64,000 bases of DNA, from contig CANIBP010000019.1 of NCBI GenBank assembly GCA_947466075.1, positions 25,987-89,986 of the forward strand. The letters are read 5' to 3'. A model generated the notes under the pieces. The model was not told where the DNA came from and ran no database searches. It saw only the letters and a list, made by a program, of their open reading frames with translations. This document shows, in pieces, positions 54,269 through 63,091 of the stretch (positions within the stretch are counted from its first letter, which is position 1; each line of letters opens with the position of its first letter). Origin of the DNA: Verrucomicrobiaceae bacterium (lineage in GTDB: Bacteria > Verrucomicrobiota > Verrucomicrobiia > Verrucomicrobiales > Verrucomicrobiaceae). The translations under genes were made by a program, and so were the position numbers.

Positions 54269-55680
54269 ACCCATCGCTGAACCTCACGCGCCGCCATCTT
54301 CTAGGCCAAATGACCACCGGGCTCACGGGTGTCGCGCTTTCGCGTTTGTTCACGAACGAACTCGCCGCTGCGCCGCTGCACCAGCCACACTTTGCACCGA
54401 AGGCGAAGCAGGTGCTGCAGATCTTTTGCCCGGGCGCGGCGTCGCACATTGACCTGTGGGACCACAAGCCGATGCTGGAGAAGTTTCACGGCACGCCGAT
54501 GCCAGGCGCGGATGTCGAGGTCACGTTTCAGGGGAAGAACGGCAACTTGATGAAGTCGCCCTGGCCCTTCGCGCCAGCGGGTCAGAGCGGGAAGATGATA
54601 TCAACCATGCTGCCGCACATGGCGAAGCATGTGGACGACATGGCGTTCATCCACAGCATGACCTCGCGCACGAACACTCACGGGCCGGGCTGCATTTACA
54701 TGAATTCATGCTTTACCCGCGAGGGCTTCCCCAGTGCGGGATCGTGGGTGAGTTACGCGCTCGGTTCGACAAACGAGAATCTGCCGACCTACATCGCGAT
54801 TCAAGACGTGCGCGGCGAACCGCCCAACGGAAAGGCGAACTGGAGCAATGGCTTTCTCTCCGCGCAGTATCAGGCGGTAGCGATGGCCGCGCAGCAGCCG
54901 CTGCGCAATCTCGCGCGTCCGGCTTCAATAAAGGCTGAAGATGAACTGGCCACGCGTGATTTTCTGAAGCTCATCAACTCGGAGCACGCCGCAGCGCATC
55001 CCGGCAATGACGAACTCCGCGCGCGCATGGCAGCGTATGAACTCGCGGCGAAGATGCAACTCACCGCGCCGGAAGTCAGCAATCTCGCAGCCGAGCCCGC
55101 GCATGTTCATGAACTCTACGGCACTGGCGACAGCAACAAGCTCAAGGCCGCCTATGCGAAGAACTGCCTGCTCGCCCGCCGCTATCTGGAGCAAGGCGTG
55201 CGTTACGTTTCGCTCTACTGCGCTTCGCGTGCGAGTAATGTCGATGGCCTGCTGAATTGGGACGCGCACAAGACACTGAAAGCCGACTACGAGCGGCATT
55301 GCCCCATCTTCGACCAGCCAACCGCAGCGCTGCTCACCGATATGAAACAGCGCGGTATGTTGAATGACGTGCTCGTCGTCTGGTGCACGGAGTTTGGCCG
55401 CATGCCGACGCATCAGGAGGGCACCAGCGGGCGCGATCACAATCCCGATGCCTTCACCACCTGGATGATGGGCGCGGGTGTGAAAGGCGGCGTAAGCTAT
55501 GGCGAAACGGATGACTTTGGCCGCCGCGCCGCCGTCGATGTCGCCACGGTCTATGACTTCTACGCTACTGTGCTGCACCTGCTCGGGCTCAATCACGAGA
55601 AGCTCACCTATTACCACAACGGCGCGAACCGCCGCCTCACAGACGTCCATGGGCACGTCCTCAAAAACATCCTCGCATGA
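54265..55680 (+). CDS. DUF1501 Tat-type exported protein
   Basis: 471 residues from ATG 54265 (ATGA overlap). Leader LTRRHLLGQMTTGLTGVAL. Blocks: KQVLQIFCPGAASHIDLWDH, GPGCIYMNSCFTREGFPSAG, SYALGSTNENLPTYIAIQD, CTEFGRMPTHQEG and GRDHNPDAFTTWMMGAG. In place of the GGWDxHGD block it has VDGLLNWDAHKT, as in a distinct DUF1501 branch. The gene lies before its PSCyt partner, the reverse of the other two pairs, and overlaps it by 4 bp. Confidence 0.92.
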   Translation: MNPSLNLTRRHLLGQMTTGLTGVALSRLFTNELAAAPLHQPHFAPKAKQVLQIFCPGAASHIDLWDHKPMLEKFHGTPMPGADVEVTFQGKNGNLMKSPWPFAPAGQSGKMISTMLPHMAKHVDDMAFIHSMTSRTNTHGPGCIYMNSCFTREGFPSAGSWVSYALGSTNENLPTYIAIQDVRGEPPNGKANWSNGFLSAQYQAVAMAAQQPLRNLARPASIKAEDELATRDFLKLINSEHAAAHPGNDELRARMAAYELAAKMQLTAPEVSNLAAEPAHVHELYGTGDSNKLKAAYAKNCLLARRYLEQGVRYVSLYCASRASNVDGLLNWDAHKTLKADYERHCPIFDQPTAALLTDMKQRGMLNDVLVVWCTEFGRMPTHQEGTSGRDHNPDAFTTWMMGAGVKGGVSYGETDDFGRRAAVDVATVYDFYATVLHLLGLNHEKLTYYHNGANRRLTDVHGHVLKNILA

Positions 55681-58544
55681 TCGCTGCCATGAAACCTCTT
55701 GCGATCATCCTTCTCGCATCGTCGGCTGCGCTCGCCGCCGATCCGGCGGGCATTGCCTTCTTTGAGCAGAAGGTTCGTCCGGTGCTCGCCGAGCATTGTT
55801 ACTCGTGTCACAGCGCGGATGCAAAGAAGCTCAAGGGCAACCTTTACCTCGACTCGAAGGCGGGCTTGGAAAAAGGCGGCGACAGCGGTGAACCGGTCAT
55901 CGTGCCCGGCAAACCGGAGGCGAGTCTGCTCATTCGCACCGTGCAGCATCTCGAAGCCGACATGGAGATGCCGCCGAAGAAACCCAAGCTACCTGATGCG
56001 ATCATCGCGGACCTCGTGACTTGGGTAAAGATAGGGGCTCCAGATCCACGCGACGGCGCAAAGATCGAAGCGAAGCGCGGGGACAAATCGTGGTGGTCGC
56101 TGCAACCCAATAAAACCGACCTCAATACCGCCGGTGACATCGACGACTTCATCGCTGCGAAGCTCAAGGAGAAGGCGCTAGATTTCAACCCACCGGCCGA
56201 CCCTCGCGCACTCATTCGGCGCATGACTTATGATTTGCACGGCCTGCCGCCGACGCCGGATGAAGTTGAGGCGTTTGTGAAGGACTGCCAAACCAACACC
56301 AGGGCCAACAAGGACCTCATTGACCGCCTACTGGCTTCACCACGCTACGGCGAGCGCTGGGGGCGTCATTGGCTCGACGTGATTCGCTTCGGCGAGAGCA
56401 ACGGCTTCGAGCGCAACTTCGTGATCGATGACCTCTGGCCGTTCCGCGATTACGTCATCAAGTCGATTAATGACGACAAGCCGTTCAATCAGTTCATCAC
56501 AGAGCACCTCGCGGGCGATGTCATCGGCAAGGACAAGCCGCAGGTGGAGGTCGGCAGCGCCTTCCTCGTCGCGGGGCCTTATGATGACGTGGGCAATCAG
56601 GATGTCGTCGCACAGAAGAACATCCGCGCCGCCACACTCGACGACATGATCACCGCGACGAGCGGCGCTTTCCTCGGCCTCACCATCAACTGCGCACGCT
56701 GCCACAACCATAAATTCGATCCCATCCCAACCGAGGACTACTACCGGCTGCGCGCGGCGTTTGAAGGCATCAAGCACGGACACCGCGCCATCGCCACGAA
56801 AGCAGAGCGCACGGCATTCACCAAGGCCACGGGGCCTCTGAATCGGAAACTCAAGCAACTCGAAACCGAGCGCGATGCACTCGACCAAAGCCTGAACGCC
56901 CGCGCCAAAGCGCAGTTGGCGAAGACCCAATCCACACGGCCCAAAGTGGATGAGTTCGGCACCGATGAACCCTTTGCGCCGGTCGAAGCCAGATACCTCC
57001 GCTTTGTCATCCACAGCTTCACCACGGACTACAACGCCAAGGCCGCGCCGGGAGCACGCGGAGGGAAGCTCACCGAGTTCCAAGTCTGGAGCGCGGACGA
57101 ACCGGCCCGTAACGTCGCCCTCGCCACCAACGGCACCAAGGCCGAGGGCGCGAAATCTGCCACCGCCGAGGACTTCCCCGAGGCCTACGGGCCGCAATAC
57201 TGCATCGACGGCATGACGGGCGAGGCGTGGTTCATCGGGCAGCCAGCGGAACTCACGCTGACCTTTGCCAAACCCGAGCGCATCAACCGCATCACCTTCA
57301 TCAATGCGCGCGGTGAGCGTGGCACCGATGAAAGCAAAGTGCGCGGAGCCTCGCCGACCGAATACGAAGTGCAGGTGTCGCTCGATGGGAAGACGTGGCA
57401 AACCGTCGCCACCGATGAAGGCCGCGAACCGTGGACGCCCGCGCACGGCATCGCCAAAGCCCGCCGCACCAGCATCACTGGCGAGGAAGCTGCACGCGTC
57501 GCCTCGCTCGACAAAGAAATCGTCGAGGCAAAGGAAGCGCTCAACCGCGTGCCGAAGCTCCCGCAAGTCTGGGCCGGTAACTTCTCGCAGCCAACGGAAC
57601 CCACCTTCGTCCACAAAGGTGGCGACCCGATGAAGCCCGGCGATGCTGTCGCGCCTGCGAGTCTCGCAGTGCTCGGCCAAGTGACGAAGTCCTACGAACT
57701 GAAGACTGATGCTGATGAAGGCCAGCGTCGCCTCGCACTCGCGCGATGGATCACGAGCAACGAAAACCCACTCACTGCCCGCGTGCTCGCCAACCGCGTC
57801 TGGCAGCATCACTTCGGCACCGGCATCGTCGATACCCCGAGCGACTTCGGCTTCCTCGGCAGCAAGCCCACACATCCCGAGCTGCTCGACTACCTCGCAC
57901 AACGTCTCATCGCGCACGGCTGGCGTTTGAAGCCGCTGCATCGTGAAATCCTGCTCTCCAAGACTTATCAGCAAAGCGCCGCCTTCCGCCCCGAAGCCGC
58001 CAAGGAAGACAAGGACGCACGTCTTCTCTGGCGTTTCCCCCCGCGCCGTCTCAGCGCCGAGGAACTGCGGGACACCATGCTCACCGTCGCAGGCCAAATG
58101 AAACTCGAACCCATGGGCGGCCCCGGCTTCCGGCTCTATCGCTATCTTGCCAACAACGTCTCGACCTATGTCCCGCTCGATACACACGGCCCCGAAAGCT
58201 ACCGCCGCGCCGTCTATCACCAGAACGCTCGTGCCAGCGTCGTCGATGTCCTCAATGACTTCGATCTCCCCGACATCGCCTTCGCCGCACCGAAGCGCGC
58301 CAACACCACGACGCCATTGCAAGCCCTCACCCTGCTCAATCACAGCTTCACCCTCGACATGGCCAAGGCCCTCGCCACTCGCATTCAAATCGGCGATGCC
58401 GTGAACCAAGCCTACCGCATCACTTTCCAACGCGAGCCCAGCGCGAAGGAACACGAAGCCGCCACCCAACTCATTGCCACCCACGGTGCCGAGGCCTTCT
58501 GCCGCGCGCTGCTAAACGCCAACGAACTTATCTATCTCGAATGA
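55677..58544 (+). CDS. PSCyt1-PSCyt2-F5/8C-like-PSD1 protein
   Basis: 955 residues (ATG 55689 gives a tidier signal peptide, KPLAIILLASSAALAAD). PSCyt1: CYSCH (Cys41-His45) with KLKGNLYLDSKAGLEKGGDSG-type repeat region. PSCyt2: NCARCHNHKFDPIPTEDYY (Cys339-His343). Residues about 435-590 form an F5/8 type C (discoidin)-like sugar-binding domain: ARYLRFVIHSFTTDY, CIDGMTGEAWFIG, LTLTFAKPERINRITFINA and YEVQVSLDGKTWQTVATDEG. PSD1 follows with RVLANRVWQHHFGTGIVDTP. The binding domain supports a polysaccharide target. Coupled to its neighbours on both sides by ATGA overlaps. Confidence 0.92.
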   Translation: MIAAMKPLAIILLASSAALAADPAGIAFFEQKVRPVLAEHCYSCHSADAKKLKGNLYLDSKAGLEKGGDSGEPVIVPGKPEASLLIRTVQHLEADMEMPPKKPKLPDAIIADLVTWVKIGAPDPRDGAKIEAKRGDKSWWSLQPNKTDLNTAGDIDDFIAAKLKEKALDFNPPADPRALIRRMTYDLHGLPPTPDEVEAFVKDCQTNTRANKDLIDRLLASPRYGERWGRHWLDVIRFGESNGFERNFVIDDLWPFRDYVIKSINDDKPFNQFITEHLAGDVIGKDKPQVEVGSAFLVAGPYDDVGNQDVVAQKNIRAATLDDMITATSGAFLGLTINCARCHNHKFDPIPTEDYYRLRAAFEGIKHGHRAIATKAERTAFTKATGPLNRKLKQLETERDALDQSLNARAKAQLAKTQSTRPKVDEFGTDEPFAPVEARYLRFVIHSFTTDYNAKAAPGARGGKLTEFQVWSADEPARNVALATNGTKAEGAKSATAEDFPEAYGPQYCIDGMTGEAWFIGQPAELTLTFAKPERINRITFINARGERGTDESKVRGASPTEYEVQVSLDGKTWQTVATDEGREPWTPAHGIAKARRTSITGEEAARVASLDKEIVEAKEALNRVPKLPQVWAGNFSQPTEPTFVHKGGDPMKPGDAVAPASLAVLGQVTKSYELKTDADEGQRRLALARWITSNENPLTARVLANRVWQHHFGTGIVDTPSDFGFLGSKPTHPELLDYLAQRLIAHGWRLKPLHREILLSKTYQQSAAFRPEAAKEDKDARLLWRFPPRRLSAEELRDTMLTVAGQMKLEPMGGPGFRLYRYLANNVSTYVPLDTHGPESYRRAVYHQNARASVVDVLNDFDLPDIAFAAPKRANTTTPLQALTLLNHSFTLDMAKALATRIQIGDAVNQAYRITFQREPSAKEHEAATQLIATHGAEAFCRALLNANELIYLE

Positions 58545-60241
58545 AAGCCACTACCATCATCACCTCATTCATCCTCGCCACCTCAGCCTTTGCTGAGGTC
58601 AAAACCGAAACGATTACCATCGCGATGCGCGATGGCGTGAAGCTCACCGCCGACCTCTATCGAGATGACGCGATCGCCAAGGCACCCGTCATCCTCACTC
58701 GCACGCCGTATGATCGCACGAAGCAGAAGGCCTCGGGCGAGCGATGGGCCAAGGCTGGCTACGTCTTCATCGCGCAGGATTGCCGTGGAAAGTTTGGCTC
58801 GGCAGGAGACTTCGCGCCATACAACAATGAAGGCCAGGACGGGTATGACACCATCGAGTGGATCACGCGCCAGCCTTGGTGCAGTGGTCGTGTGGGCATG
58901 ATGGGTGGTTCGTATGTTGGCGCAGTGCAGTGGCAGGCAGCGGCGGAAAATCCGCCAGGACTTGCGGCTATCGCGCCGCAGGCAACATGGAGCAGTTTCT
59001 ATCGAAACCTCTACCTCGGCGGTTCCGTGCGTCTCTCGCTGATCTCTGGTTGGATCGCAGGCAACACTCCGAAGCCCGAAGGCGTGAAGCCAGCGGACAT
59101 GAGCGAGGCTTTGATGCGGTTACCGCTCAGCGATGTGGATGAAGCCATCGGGTGGCCCATGCCTTGGCTCGATGCTATGCTCACACATCCCGAGCCGAAC
59201 GGCTATTGGACGCGTCTAGATCTCACCTCGCGTCTTCCTGAGTTGCAACTGCCCGCTCTGCACGTCGTCGGCTACTACGACTTCTTTTCTCGCGAGTCGG
59301 TGGGAAATTTCATGATCATGCAAAAGCAGGCGCATGATCCGAAGACACGCCAGCAGCAGCGCCTCATCCTCGGCCCATGGGATCATGGCAGCGTTGGTAA
59401 AACGAAAACCGGTGAAGTCGAGTTCGGCCCTGAGGCCACTGTGGACACCTTTGCGTCGCAGCTCGACTGGTTTGATCGCCATCTCAAGCAAGACCCCTCC
59501 GCGTTGTCAAAACCCTTCCCACCTGTGCGCTACTTCTCCATGGGCGACAACGTTTGGCACGATGCCCAAACCTGGCCACCCGAAGGCTTCACCGCGACTT
59601 CATTCTACATGCACTCTGATGGCAAAGCCAACACCCGCCAAGGCAATGGTCGCATCACTCGCGAAGCACCCACGGGCAACCAATCCGCCGACTCCTTCCG
59701 CGCTGATCCCGCTAAGCCAACGCCCTCCAACCCCATCACCGAAGCACGCCCCATCAAAGCCGCCGTGTGGGGTCCCGTCGATCAAAGCGCAACTGAAGAT
59801 CGTGATGACGTGCTCGTTTACACCAGCGAGCCGATGACCGAACCGCTCTCCTTCGCCGGCAACGCCGAAGCGAAGCTCCACGTCTCCACCGACACGCCCG
59901 ATGCTGACTGGGCCGTGAAGCTCATCGACGTGCATCCCGATGGCTTCGCGCAAAACATCGCGCGCGGCATCCTGCGCGGCCGCTATCGCACTTCCTTGCT
60001 CAAACCCGAGCTGATGCAGCCCGGCAAGGTTTACGAGATCACCGTCGATCTCGGCCCTGTCGCCGCCACCATCGCCAAAGGCCATCAACTCCGCGTGGAC
60101 ATCAGCGGTGCCGACTTCCCACTCTACGACCGCAATCCCAACACCGCCGAAGGTATCTTCGGCAACAAGACCGCCATCGCCACCGAGCAAGTGCATCACA
60201 AGCCAGGAGCGCTCTCACGCATTGTGTTGCCGGTGAAGTGA
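58541..60241 (+). CDS. CocE/NonD-family hydrolase (X-Pro dipeptidyl-peptidase-like)
   Basis: 566 residues with a signal peptide (TTIITSFILATSAFA). The S15/CocE core has VKLTADLYRD, VILTRTPYDRTK, QDCRGKFGSAG, the nucleophile elbow GGSYVG (Ser124) and GPWDHG with the catalytic His. The C-terminal half is the jelly-roll domain (LSFAGNAEAKLHVSTDTPDA). Members cleave acyl esters or Xaa-Pro peptides; here an exported acyl-ester hydrolase is likely. It overlaps the PSD1 gene stop. Its first 37 codons have a relative in the chimeric remnant at 44505, so a second CocE-type gene probably once existed nearby. Confidence 0.88.
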   Translation: MKATTIITSFILATSAFAEVKTETITIAMRDGVKLTADLYRDDAIAKAPVILTRTPYDRTKQKASGERWAKAGYVFIAQDCRGKFGSAGDFAPYNNEGQDGYDTIEWITRQPWCSGRVGMMGGSYVGAVQWQAAAENPPGLAAIAPQATWSSFYRNLYLGGSVRLSLISGWIAGNTPKPEGVKPADMSEALMRLPLSDVDEAIGWPMPWLDAMLTHPEPNGYWTRLDLTSRLPELQLPALHVVGYYDFFSRESVGNFMIMQKQAHDPKTRQQQRLILGPWDHGSVGKTKTGEVEFGPEATVDTFASQLDWFDRHLKQDPSALSKPFPPVRYFSMGDNVWHDAQTWPPEGFTATSFYMHSDGKANTRQGNGRITREAPTGNQSADSFRADPAKPTPSNPITEARPIKAAVWGPVDQSATEDRDDVLVYTSEPMTEPLSFAGNAEAKLHVSTDTPDADWAVKLIDVHPDGFAQNIARGILRGRYRTSLLKPELMQPGKVYEITVDLGPVAATIAKGHQLRVDISGADFPLYDRNPNTAEGIFGNKTAIATEQVHHKPGALSRIVLPVK

Positions 60242-60252
60242 ACATGCAGGCC

Positions 60253-60339
60253 ATGAATCCAACCCTCACCGTTGCCTGCATCTTTTTGAAATCAGCATGG
60301 CAGGCTGTCTCGCTTTGCTCGGCTCACCCCCACCCATGA
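60253..60339 (+). pseudogene. Decayed leader cassette with the same roughly 50-bp insertion
   Basis: ATG 60253 opens 28 codons (MNPTLTVACIFLKSAWQAV and on) ending in TGA at 60337, which overlaps the ATG of the next gene. From GTTGCCTGC onward it matches the interior of the remnant at 5609 with only a few substitutions over about 50 bp. It could act as a translated leader for the Dabb gene, but is more simply a stranded leader. Confidence 0.55.
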
Positions 60340-60644
60340 TTCGTCACACCGTTGTCTTCCGACTCAAACATCCCACAGCCTCCGCCGCTGAACTGGATTT
60401 CCTCAAAGCAGCGAGCAGTCTTGCAGACATCCCTGGCGTGCAACATTTCGAATGCCTGCGGCAGGTCAGCGCCAAGAACCCGTTCACCCTTGGCCTCTCG
60501 ATGGAGTTCGCTGATACGGCGGCCTATCAGAGATACAGCGACCATCCCGACCATGTGAGCTTCGTGCAGGAGCGCTGGCTGCCCGAAGTCGCCGAGTTCA
60601 TGGAGATTGATTGCATCGCTCATGAAGTGGCAGCCGCACCTTGA
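60336..60644 (+). CDS. Dabb-family stress-responsive A/B-barrel protein
   Basis: 102 residues from ATG 60336; a longer in-frame start at 60297 lies in leader debris. The dimeric alpha/beta-barrel pattern is MIRHTVVFRLKHPTASAAEL, IPGVQHFECLRQV, FTLGLSMEFADTAAYQRYSD (split at 20) and HVSFVQERWLPEVAEF. Family members are small cytoplasmic proteins linked to stress or acting as cyclases; function here unknown. Confidence 0.85.
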   Translation: MIRHTVVFRLKHPTASAAELDFLKAASSLADIPGVQHFECLRQVSAKNPFTLGLSMEFADTAAYQRYSDHPDHVSFVQERWLPEVAEFMEIDCIAHEVAAAP

Positions 60645-60673
60645 TCCCGAACACCCGATTCCTCTACTCGCCG

Positions 60674-60745
60674 ATGCATCTCATAAAAGTACTCCGCTTC
60701 TCGCTCCTCCTCACCGTCCTGCTGCTCACGCCGCTGGCCGACCTC
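60674..60745 (+). pseudogene. Third leader-cassette remnant
   Basis: CTCCTCACCGTCCTGCTGCT and the following CACGCCGCTGGCCGACCTC match the leader core. An ATG at 60674 reads MHLIKVLRFSLLLTVLLLTP, but no mature domain follows and the frame runs into the 3' end of the convergent AAA+ gene. Confidence 0.5.
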
Positions 60746-60765
60746 TGCTCCTCGTTCCACCTCTT

Positions 60766-61734
60766 TCAATCCTGTATAAATCCAATCTTCCTTCTGTTCT
60801 TACCCTTCTCACCCGAATGCTCTGCCTTGGCCTTCTTCGCCTCCGCAATCTCTCGCTCCAATTTGGCCTGAGTCACCTCCCACCGCTCTGGGTCCGCATC
60901 CACACTCCCCGCATGAATCGCATTCACGCAAATGTTCAGGATGTCCCCACCGCTGAGGCCGCGTGATAGCTCCGCGAGAACCGCGTAATCAGCCTTCACC
61001 CGATCAGGGTTGGGAAGATGGAGGGCGAACAGTTCCCTGCGCATGGAGGCGTCGGGATTGCGGAATTTGATGTGGCGCTGGATGCGGCGAAGCAACGCGG
61101 GGTCATAGTTTTCAAACAGGTTGGTGGTCACGATCACCACCCCATCGAAGCGATCCAACTCCTGCATCAGACAGTTGCGGTTCTGGTTAATGCTGGTGGA
61201 GCAGGACTCGCCGGTGGACACGCGCTTCGAGAGCAGACTGTCGGCTTCGTCGAAGAACAGCACCGCCTCATGCTCGCGGGCGGCAGCAAAGGCGGCTTTG
61301 ATGTGCTTGGCGGTGTCACCGAGGTATTTCGATATGACCGCACTGTAATCGACCTGATAGAGCGGCTTGACCAAGCGCAGCGCGATGCCGAGGGCTGCGC
61401 GCGTTTTTCCCGTTCCCGGTGGGCCGTAAAAGTTCAAAATGCACTTTCCTTCCTGCGGTTGGATGGCACTCAGGTTCCAAATGCGGTCAAGCTCAGCACG
61501 GATCTCCAGCGCTCGCAGACCGGCCAGAATGTCCGTCTTCACTTCCGCATGCAGGATCAGCTTGTCGAGTTCATGGCGCGGCTCTGGCTGCACGAGGTGG
61601 CCGACGTCAGGAGCGGGTTCCTCTTCATTGCGCCTCCTGCGGCGCGGGTTGCGGTGATCATGGGCAGTGTCGGCATCAGGTGGCAGTTCGATTTCAGGGG
61701 CTTCGGCGTTTCGGTTCAGGGTGCGTGTGGGCAT
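60766..61734 (-). CDS. AAA+ ATPase (FtsH/spastin-like core)
   Basis: 322 residues on the minus strand. A charged, disordered N-terminus (residues 1-55, with RRRRRNEEE) precedes one AAA+ module: Walker A GPPGTGKT (104-111), Walker B LFFDEAD (Asp162-Asp165), sensor I VTTN and an arginine pair LRRIQRH. A small helical lid follows (LSRGLSGGDILNICVNAI), then a Lys/Glu-rich tail. The N-domain matches nothing recognised, so its client is unknown. It is the last gene of a short minus-strand run with the small ORFs at 61786 and 61865. Confidence 0.87.
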   Translation of the reverse strand: MPTRTLNRNAEAPEIELPPDADTAHDHRNPRRRRRNEEEPAPDVGHLVQPEPRHELDKLILHAEVKTDILAGLRALEIRAELDRIWNLSAIQPQEGKCILNFYGPPGTGKTRAALGIALRLVKPLYQVDYSAVISKYLGDTAKHIKAAFAAAREHEAVLFFDEADSLLSKRVSTGESCSTSINQNRNCLMQELDRFDGVVIVTTNLFENYDPALLRRIQRHIKFRNPDASMRRELFALHLPNPDRVKADYAVLAELSRGLSGGDILNICVNAIHAGSVDADPERWEVTQAKLEREIAEAKKAKAEHSGEKGKNRRKIGFIQD

Positions 61735-61785
61735 GGTGGTATCGGGTTTGGGTGGTGGTTCATGGCTCCGCAGGTTGCGGATGAT

Positions 61786-61857
61786 TCAGCCAAGGATCAG
61801 GGTGGCGGCCATCAGGCCGGCCAGCGCGATCCAGGCAAAGAGGTCGTTGGAGGTCAT
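61786..61857 (-). CDS. Putative 23-residue membrane peptide
   Basis: MTSNDLFAWIALAGLMAATL and three more residues: a short polar start followed by one transmembrane-length hydrophobic stretch. It begins 8 bp after the 83-residue ORF stop and ends 51 bp before the AAA+ start. It may be a real small membrane protein or a chance ORF. Confidence 0.35.
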   Translation of the reverse strand: MTSNDLFAWIALAGLMAATLILG

Positions 61858-61864
61858 GGAAGGA

Positions 61865-62116
61865 TCAGGGTTGAGTGGTGAGATGCACGGTGAGAATCTT
61901 CCCTTGCCGAGCAGGCAGGAACCGGTTGGCCGGACGCACTTCGCCGTGACTGGTGGTGAGGGATTCGACTTGGTAGCCCTCGGCGGCAAAGTAGCTGCGC
62001 GCATCGCTGATGGCGGCGGCGTCATCCGCATACCAGTCGGCAAACGTGGCGTTATCGCCCACCTGCGCGCCGTTGATGAACAGGAAGGTGTGATACTTGC
62101 AGAGGGAATCGTTCAT
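61865..62116 (-). CDS. Small protein of unknown function
   Basis: 83 residues starting MNDSLCKYHTFLFINGAQVG. The middle (ADDAAAISDARSYFAAEGYQ) looks helical and acidic; the end is beta-rich (GKILTVHLTT). No signal peptide or known motif. It is the first ORF of the run leading to the AAA+ gene and reads away from the divergent gene at 62328. Codon use is similar to the AAA+ gene. Unrecognised. Confidence 0.55.
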   Translation of the reverse strand: MNDSLCKYHTFLFINGAQVGDNATFADWYADDAAAISDARSYFAAEGYQVESLTTSHGEVRPANRFLPARQGKILTVHLTTQP

Positions 62117-62195
62117 GAATCCTGCCTCGTCACCGTGGCTACCGTTGTCGCACCGATTTGATCACCAAATTGCGTTCGTAGATCGCAGCGTAAAT

Positions 62196-62207
62196 GCTTT
62201 GCAAAGC
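62196..62207. promoter_or_regulatory. Perfect 12-bp palindrome in a divergent intergenic region
   Basis: GCTTTGCAAAGC lies between the minus-strand start at 62116 and the plus-strand ORF. The surrounding 62117-62249 is AT-richer than the rest of the window and holds no gene. An operator is possible, and chance cannot be excluded. Confidence 0.25.
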
Positions 62208-62327
62208 GAATTGGACAGTCAATTTTAATACGAGAAATCCGACAAAACCATGAGCAAGAAATCCGCGCCGTCAGTTAAATCAAGTTCTGAGACTTAAGTC
62301 CGCCGTCTTGAGAAACGAATCCTCGCA

Positions 62328-62885
62328 TTGGAGAAACAGATAAAAGCTCTAACGAATCCGAAACGCACCGCAGCTGGTCCGGTTGTTGGCAATTCCTTGC
62401 AGATCATAAACCCCAAAGGAAAGGTGGTCGCTTCGATATCGGCTGACGGTTTCCTTACCTGCGCCGGTGTTCGCGCCCAAAATGATCCCAGCAGCCCTCA
62501 AATCTTTATTGGTGGTTCGCTCGGTGAGGTTCGCTGTTCGAATATATTCGTCGCCTCTGGGCCAAGGGCCAAGGCAGTTGTCGAGATTAATTCTGCAGGT
62601 AATGCGGGGTATCTCAAGCTCACCAACAGCCGTAACAAAACAATGACAGCGCTACAGGGATCGGGAAGCAACCTATTCGCCTATGACAAATCAGGGATGC
62701 TGATAGCAAATCTTACTCCCCGTTTATTTGGTGGATTCTTGGAATTGTACGGAAATATCAATGGCAGCAAGGCAAAGGCATCTATCGGAATTGGCACTCT
62801 GAAATCTGATGGGATCGTCATGGTGACAGACAGTACTGGCAAAAAGGTTGCTAGTTTGGAACCAAAACCGCAAAAGCAAGGCTAA
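62328..62885 (+). CDS. Beta-rich repeat protein of unknown function, possibly 5'-disrupted
   Basis: The open frame from the TTG at 62328 gives 185 residues. In the same frame, ATG 62250 encodes 15 residues (MSKKSAPSVKSSSET) and then TAA at 62295; past that stop the frame continues VRRLEKRILALEKQIKAL, a clean short coiled coil. A CAA to TAA change would explain this, making the intact gene 62250-62885. The body has repeated beta-type units (SISADGFLTCAGV, VVEINSAGNAGYLKLTNS, LFAYDKSGMLIANL, VMVTDSTGKKVASL), suggesting a trimeric or beta-roll fibre. GC content is visibly lower than in the neighbours. No signal peptide. Confidence 0.6.
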   Translation: MEKQIKALTNPKRTAAGPVVGNSLQIINPKGKVVASISADGFLTCAGVRAQNDPSSPQIFIGGSLGEVRCSNIFVASGPRAKAVVEINSAGNAGYLKLTNSRNKTMTALQGSGSNLFAYDKSGMLIANLTPRLFGGFLELYGNINGSKAKASIGIGTLKSDGIVMVTDSTGKKVASLEPKPQKQG

Positions 62886-63091
62886 CATCACCATCGGTGC
62901 TTCACGAAATCTCGACCCTACTCGGTCAAACTTCTCAGCGGCACGGGACATGCCGCCTCGGCGCGTTTCATCGCACCGCCGTCGATGAACTCGGCTCCTA
63001 AGTGGTGATTAATCTGTGGAAGACTCTGGTAGAAAGCGAGAACCACTTCGTGCGCTAATCCATCTGGCTGGTAATTAGCAGGATGAGTAGG
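62886..63091. other. Gene-free stretch between convergent genes
   Basis: 206 bp between the beta-rich ORF and the DUF6908-like gene. No convincing ORF, terminator hairpin or repeat was found in it. Confidence 0.5.

Noticed and set aside
56337..58484. A 715-codon minus-strand ORF opposite the PSCyt-PSD1 gene
   Set aside because: It is the antisense shadow of a gene with strong motifs; high GC keeps the opposite frame open, and its sequence shows no domain.
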